From JBQTIP01 sp052388025 (lineage in GTDB: Bacteria; Actinomycetota; UBA4738; HRBIN12): a stretch of DNA of 8,862 nt. Made by a program: the position numbers and the translations under genes. The stretch is from positions 1-8,862 of the forward strand of contig JBQTIP010000007.1 in assembly GCA_052388025.1 (NCBI GenBank), written 5' to 3'. Below are positions 6,148 through 8,862 of this stretch, piece by piece; within the stretch, counting starts at the first letter, position 1, and each line of letters begins with the position of its first letter. The notes beneath the pieces were generated by a model, which searched no databases, was not told the DNA's origin, and saw only the letters and a program-made list of their open reading frames with translations.

Positions 6148-7166
6148 GCGAACAGGTACTCGGCGATCTGCACGGCGTTCAGGGCGGCGCCCTTTCGGAG
6201 GTTGTCCCCACACGAGAACAGCAGCAGCGTGTCCGGCCGCCCGGCCGCCTGGCGGATCCGTCCTACCAGCACGTCGTCGCGACCGGCGGCCTCGAGCGGG
6301 CTCGGATACACGTCGTTCGCCGGATCGTCCATCACGGTCACGCCGGGAGCGGCGGACAGCGCCTCGCGCGCCTCGCCCGGATCGATGTCGCGCGAGAACG
6401 CGGCCTGGATCGACACCGAGTGACCGACGGGGACCGGAACACGAACGGCGGTCGCCGAGACCTCGAGGTCGGGGATCCCCAGGATCTTGCGCGGCTCGGC
6501 CATCATCTTGGCCTCTTCTGTCGTGTAGCCGCCCTCACCGAAGTCGGCGATCTTCGCCACCACGTTGTAGGCGATGGTCTTCCCGAAGACCTCACCGGAG
6601 GGCATGGAGCTCCAGTCCGCGTGGCCCATCTCCTCCTCCGTGCCGTGGAGCTTGTCGATCTGCTCGGCCAGCTCCCGGATGCCCTTCTGGCCGGCGCCGG
6701 AGACCGATTGGTACGAGGACAGCACCAGCGACCGAAGGCACGCCGCCCGGTGCAGCGGCGCGACGGCCATCACCGCCGTGATCGTGGTGCAGTTCGGCAC
6801 GGTCACGATCCGGGGCGACCCCTCGAGCGACTCGGGGTTGACCTCGGGGATCGCGAGCGGCACGCCGGGCTCCATCCGGAACGCCGAGGAGTTGTCCACA
6901 CACACTGTGCCGCCAGCCGCCGCCTCGGGAATCAATTCCCGCGAGACCGTCGCTCCGGCCGAGAACAGCGCGAGGTCGGCACCTCGGAGAGCCTCGAGCG
7001 ACAGCACGCCGACCGTGAGCGGCTCGCCGCGGAACACGACGCGCGTGCCCTCGGAGCGCGGCGAAGAGAGAAGGATCAGCTCATCGAGCGGGAACGCCCG
7101 TTCCTCGAGGATCCGGACCATCTCCCGACCGACGGCCCCGGTCGCGCCGACGATGGCTGCTCGCAT
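6144..7166 (-). CDS. asd: Aspartate-semialdehyde dehydrogenase
   Basis: Reduces L-aspartyl-4-phosphate with NADPH to aspartate 4-semialdehyde, the branch-point step toward lysine/diaminopimelate, threonine and methionine; cytoplasmic. 340 residues, normal for the family. The NADP-binding loop is GATGAVGREM (7-16). Catalytic Cys is C126 in VPNCTT, with Q153 in SYQSVSGAG. The substrate-binding and general-base region is RVPVPVGHS (R242, H249). The C-terminal signature GAALNAVQIAEYL (327-339) is intact. The start ATG at 7166 lies 41 bp after the zinc-ribbon gene; only a weak site (AGGA, ten bases upstream) precedes it, and a small CCGGG/CCCGG hairpin lies in the gap. Placement downstream of lysC is standard in actinobacteria and agrees with the sequence assignment. 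Confidence 0.98.
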   Translation of the reverse strand: MRAAIVGATGAVGREMVRILEERAFPLDELILLSSPRSEGTRVVFRGEPLTVGVLSLEALRGADLALFSAGATVSRELIPEAAAGGTVCVDNSSAFRMEPGVPLAIPEVNPESLEGSPRIVTVPNCTTITAVMAVAPLHRAACLRSLVLSSYQSVSGAGQKGIRELAEQIDKLHGTEEEMGHADWSSMPSGEVFGKTIAYNVVAKIADFGEGGYTTEEAKMMAEPRKILGIPDLEVSATAVRVPVPVGHSVSIQAAFSRDIDPGEAREALSAAPGVTVMDDPANDVYPSPLEAAGRDDVLVGRIRQAAGRPDTLLLFSCGDNLRKGAALNAVQIAEYLFA

Positions 7167-7207
7167 GACGCACTCATCCTACCGACCGGGATCGGCCCGG
7201 CACGGGA

Positions 7208-7894
7208 TCAGCTGAAGCGCCAGGACCTCAGCATCCGGTGGAACGACTCCGCGTTCGCGCTGAAGCTCTCGGCCGAGTCGTTCAGCGTGATCCGCCATCC
7301 GACCTCGCCGACCACGACCACGACCTCGCGAAGCTGGAAAGACTCCCCGGTCGCCGAGGTGAGCTCGATGTCCCACTGCTGCGCCTCGACCCCGCCCAGC
7401 CGCAGGTTGCTGACGGGGCCCGGCGTCAGTCCGGCCTGATCGTCCCTCTGGCGGACGAAGTCACCGAACTGCCGGAGCCCGGTGCCCTCGGCCAGGTCGA
7501 CGGCTTCCACCAAGACTGTCGTCGACCGAAGGGGCAGTGAGAACTGGTCCACGGCGACATTGCCGACCATCGCGTTGCCGGCCGTCCACCCCTCGGGGAC
7601 GGTAAGGCAGTAGCCGAACTTCTCCGACGTGAAGTTCGTACCGCGACAGGGATCCGGCTTGGCCGACCGCCAGACGACGAAGCTCGCCGCCAGGACGACC
7701 ACGAAGCCCAACAGCACCCACGGACGCCATTTCGAGACGGGCTTGGGGGCCTTGATCTCGAGCGGCGGAGCCTCGCCCGCCGTTCGGCGCGAGGGTCCCA
7801 GGAGGCTCGGGCCGGGAGCGAGCGAGCGGCCGCAGCTGGTGCAGGTCTCCAGACCCTCCTCGTTGATGGTCCGGCAGTTCGGGCAGACGATCAT
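7208..7894 (-). CDS. Zinc-ribbon, single-pass membrane protein between lysC and asd
   Basis: 228 residues, function unknown. An N-terminal zinc ribbon has C4-x2-C7 (CPNC) and C18-x2-C21 (CTSCG). A Pro-rich linker (about 25-55) follows, then one transmembrane helix at about 57-75 (WVLLGFVVVLAASFVVW). The C-terminal domain of ~150 residues begins FGYCLTVPEGWTAG (93-106) and ends FHRMLRSWRF; this layout resembles PsbP/Mog1-like lipoprotein domains, a guess from pattern only. C83 and C96 could form a disulfide if the domain is outside the membrane. The expected topology is ribbon in, C-domain out. The ATG at 7894 overlaps the lysC stop (ATGA), with GAGG six bases upstream, so it is translationally coupled to lysC. 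The frame extends 30 codons further upstream but that part lies within lysC. Proteins of this shape are often unannotated; nothing ties it directly to amino-acid synthesis except position. Confidence 0.85.
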   Translation of the reverse strand: MIVCPNCRTINEEGLETCTSCGRSLAPGPSLLGPSRRTAGEAPPLEIKAPKPVSKWRPWVLLGFVVVLAASFVVWRSAKPDPCRGTNFTSEKFGYCLTVPEGWTAGNAMVGNVAVDQFSLPLRSTTVLVEAVDLAEGTGLRQFGDFVRQRDDQAGLTPGPVSNLRLGGVEAQQWDIELTSATGESFQLREVVVVVGEVGWRITLNDSAESFSANAESFHRMLRSWRFS

Positions 7895-8862
7895 TGCTCG
7901 CCTCGAGCGTTGGTGCTGTCCAGGCCGAAGCTCGCGTGGATGGCGCGAACGGCCCGCTCCGCGTCCCGGGCGCGAACGATGCACGAGACGCGGATCGAGG
8001 ACGTGGAGATCATCTCGATGTTGATGCGCTCGGCGGCGAGCGCCTGGAACATGTCGGCGGCGACGCCGGGGTGGCTCTTCATCCCCGCGCCGATCAGCGA
8101 GACCTTCGCGATCTCATCGTCGGTCGAGTACCGGAACGCTCCCACCTCCTTCACTACGCGCTCCATGATCGACTGGAGCCGAGGAAGGTCGGCCCGGGGG
8201 ATCGTGAACGAGAGGTCGGTCTTTCCCTCGTGCGAGACGTTCTGGACGATCATGTCGACGTTGATGGCCTCCTCGGCGACGGCCTTGAAGATGGTGGCCG
8301 CCACGCCGGGGTGGTCCGGGACCTCCTCCAGCGTGACCTTGGCCTCACCATCGTCCAGGGCCACCCCCGAGACGAGGGCCTGCTCCATCTCCGGGTCCTC
8401 CTCACGAACCCACGTGCCGGGCTCGTCGCTGAACGACGACCGTACGTGGATCGGCATGTTGTTCCTCCGAGCGTACTCCACGGAGCGAAGTTGAAGGACC
8501 CGCGCGCCGCTCGCCGCGAGCTCGAGCATCTCCTCGAACGAGATGCTGTCGAGCTTCCGCGCCGAGGGCTCGATGCGGGGGTCGGCCGTGAAGACACCGG
8601 TGACGTCGGTGTAGATCTCGCAGTGTTCGGCGCCAAGGGCGGCGGCGAGGGCGACCCCGGTCGTGTCAGAGCCGCCCCGCCCGAGGGTGGTCACATCGGC
8701 CTATGTCGAGACTCCCTGGAACCCGGCCACGATGTCGACGTTTCCCGCGGCGAGCGACTCGCGGATGCGACCTGGCCGGATGTCGACGATCTTGGCCTTC
8801 CCGTGCTGCGTGTCGGTGATGATCCCGGCCTGGGAGCCCGTGTAGGACGCGGCCCTGCACCC
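7891..8862 (-). CDS. lysC: Aspartokinase, 5'-truncated by window edge, with in-frame TAG at 8701-8703
   Basis: Phosphorylates L-aspartate with ATP, the first step of the lysine/threonine/methionine pathway. The visible frame of 324 codons covers the C-terminal half of the kinase domain and both ACT domains. SYTGSQAG, HGKAKIVDI, PGRIRE, IVAGFQGVS, TTLGRGGSDTT and EIYTDVTGVFTADPR are standard aspartokinase motifs. ACT domains follow from about 8388 (VALDDGEAKVTL... and KVSLIGAGMKSHPGV), where allosteric lysine/threonine binding is expected. Between IVAGFQGVST and ADVTTLGRGG the codon is TAG (8703-8701), in a well-conserved segment with correct spacing for one ordinary residue. A single base change from CAG, GAG or AAG would explain it, so a sequencing error is the first suspicion. 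Without readthrough, only a product starting further downstream would be made. The TGA at 7891 overlaps the start of the zinc-ribbon gene. Confidence 0.93.
8386..8403 (-). promoter_or_regulatory. Internal ribosome-binding site and ATG for aspartokinase beta subunit
   Basis: Inside lysC, GAGGAGG (8403-8397) lies eight bases before an in-frame ATG (8388-8386), just ahead of the ACT domains. Translation from here gives a 165-residue product beginning MEQALVSGVALDD. In Corynebacterium glutamicum the aspartokinase beta subunit starts at the equivalent place (from memory, a ~172-residue ACT-only subunit). The site is thus very likely a genuine internal start giving an alpha2beta2 enzyme. Confidence 0.75.

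Noticed and set aside
5757..7439. Long plus-strand open frame (560 codons) across kinase, asd and zinc-ribbon genes
   Set aside because: It crosses several real minus-strand genes and is Arg/Gly/Pro-rich, typical of antisense frames at high GC.
8666..8860. Separate small gene on the minus strand at the right edge
   Set aside because: It is an alternative frame within lysC; the aspartokinase frame there encodes conserved motifs.

Overview
The window is one GC-rich stretch of bacterial chromosome in which every supported gene lies on the minus strand, so genes are read from the right end to the left. GC-rich codon use, a lysC with an internal start for a beta subunit, lysC-asd clustering, a DevS/LiaS-type kinase and a receiver-cyclase fusion all suggest an actinobacterium (Actinomycetota) or a high-GC relative such as Chloroflexota. 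No rRNA or tRNA is present to settle this. Long plus-strand open frames are shadows of the real genes. No CRISPR array, tRNA or convincing terminator was seen.

Right block (8862 to about 6043): an aspartate-family amino-acid operon. It holds a 5'-truncated lysC (aspartokinase) with an in-frame TAG in its kinase domain, then a membrane-anchored zinc-ribbon protein coupled by an ATGA overlap, then asd (aspartate-semialdehyde dehydrogenase), then a possible 34-codon CxxC small protein coupled to asd by a GTGA overlap. LysC and Asd catalyse the first two steps from aspartate toward lysine, methionine and threonine.

Middle block (5975 to 1353): a tightly packed signalling operon. A likely leaderless start precedes a GAF-HisKA_3-HATPase kinase. 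It overlaps a response regulator whose DNA-binding domain is replaced by a class III cyclase domain with several substituted active-site residues. That gene overlaps a normal NarL/LuxR response regulator with a closely related receiver. A 13-bp gap then leads to a 577-residue Rieske [2Fe-2S] protein with a long helical C-terminal part of unrecognised function. Just beyond the Rieske stop is a piece of a second LuxR-type regulator 3' end, so a 59-bp imperfect direct repeat brackets the Rieske gene.

Left block (1058 to 1): a tyrosine recombinase of the integron-integrase type, cut by the window edge. It carries an extra N-terminal module resembling the HARP-type pattern. The 353 bp upstream of it have no gene but contain a near-perfect palindrome and a short direct repeat.

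Best candidates for something undescribed: the kinase / two-regulator / Rieske operon with its degenerate cyclase output; the integron-type integrase with an extra N-terminal domain next to a truncated regulator copy; the amber codon in lysC located upstream of an intact internal beta-subunit start; and the asd-coupled small ORF.
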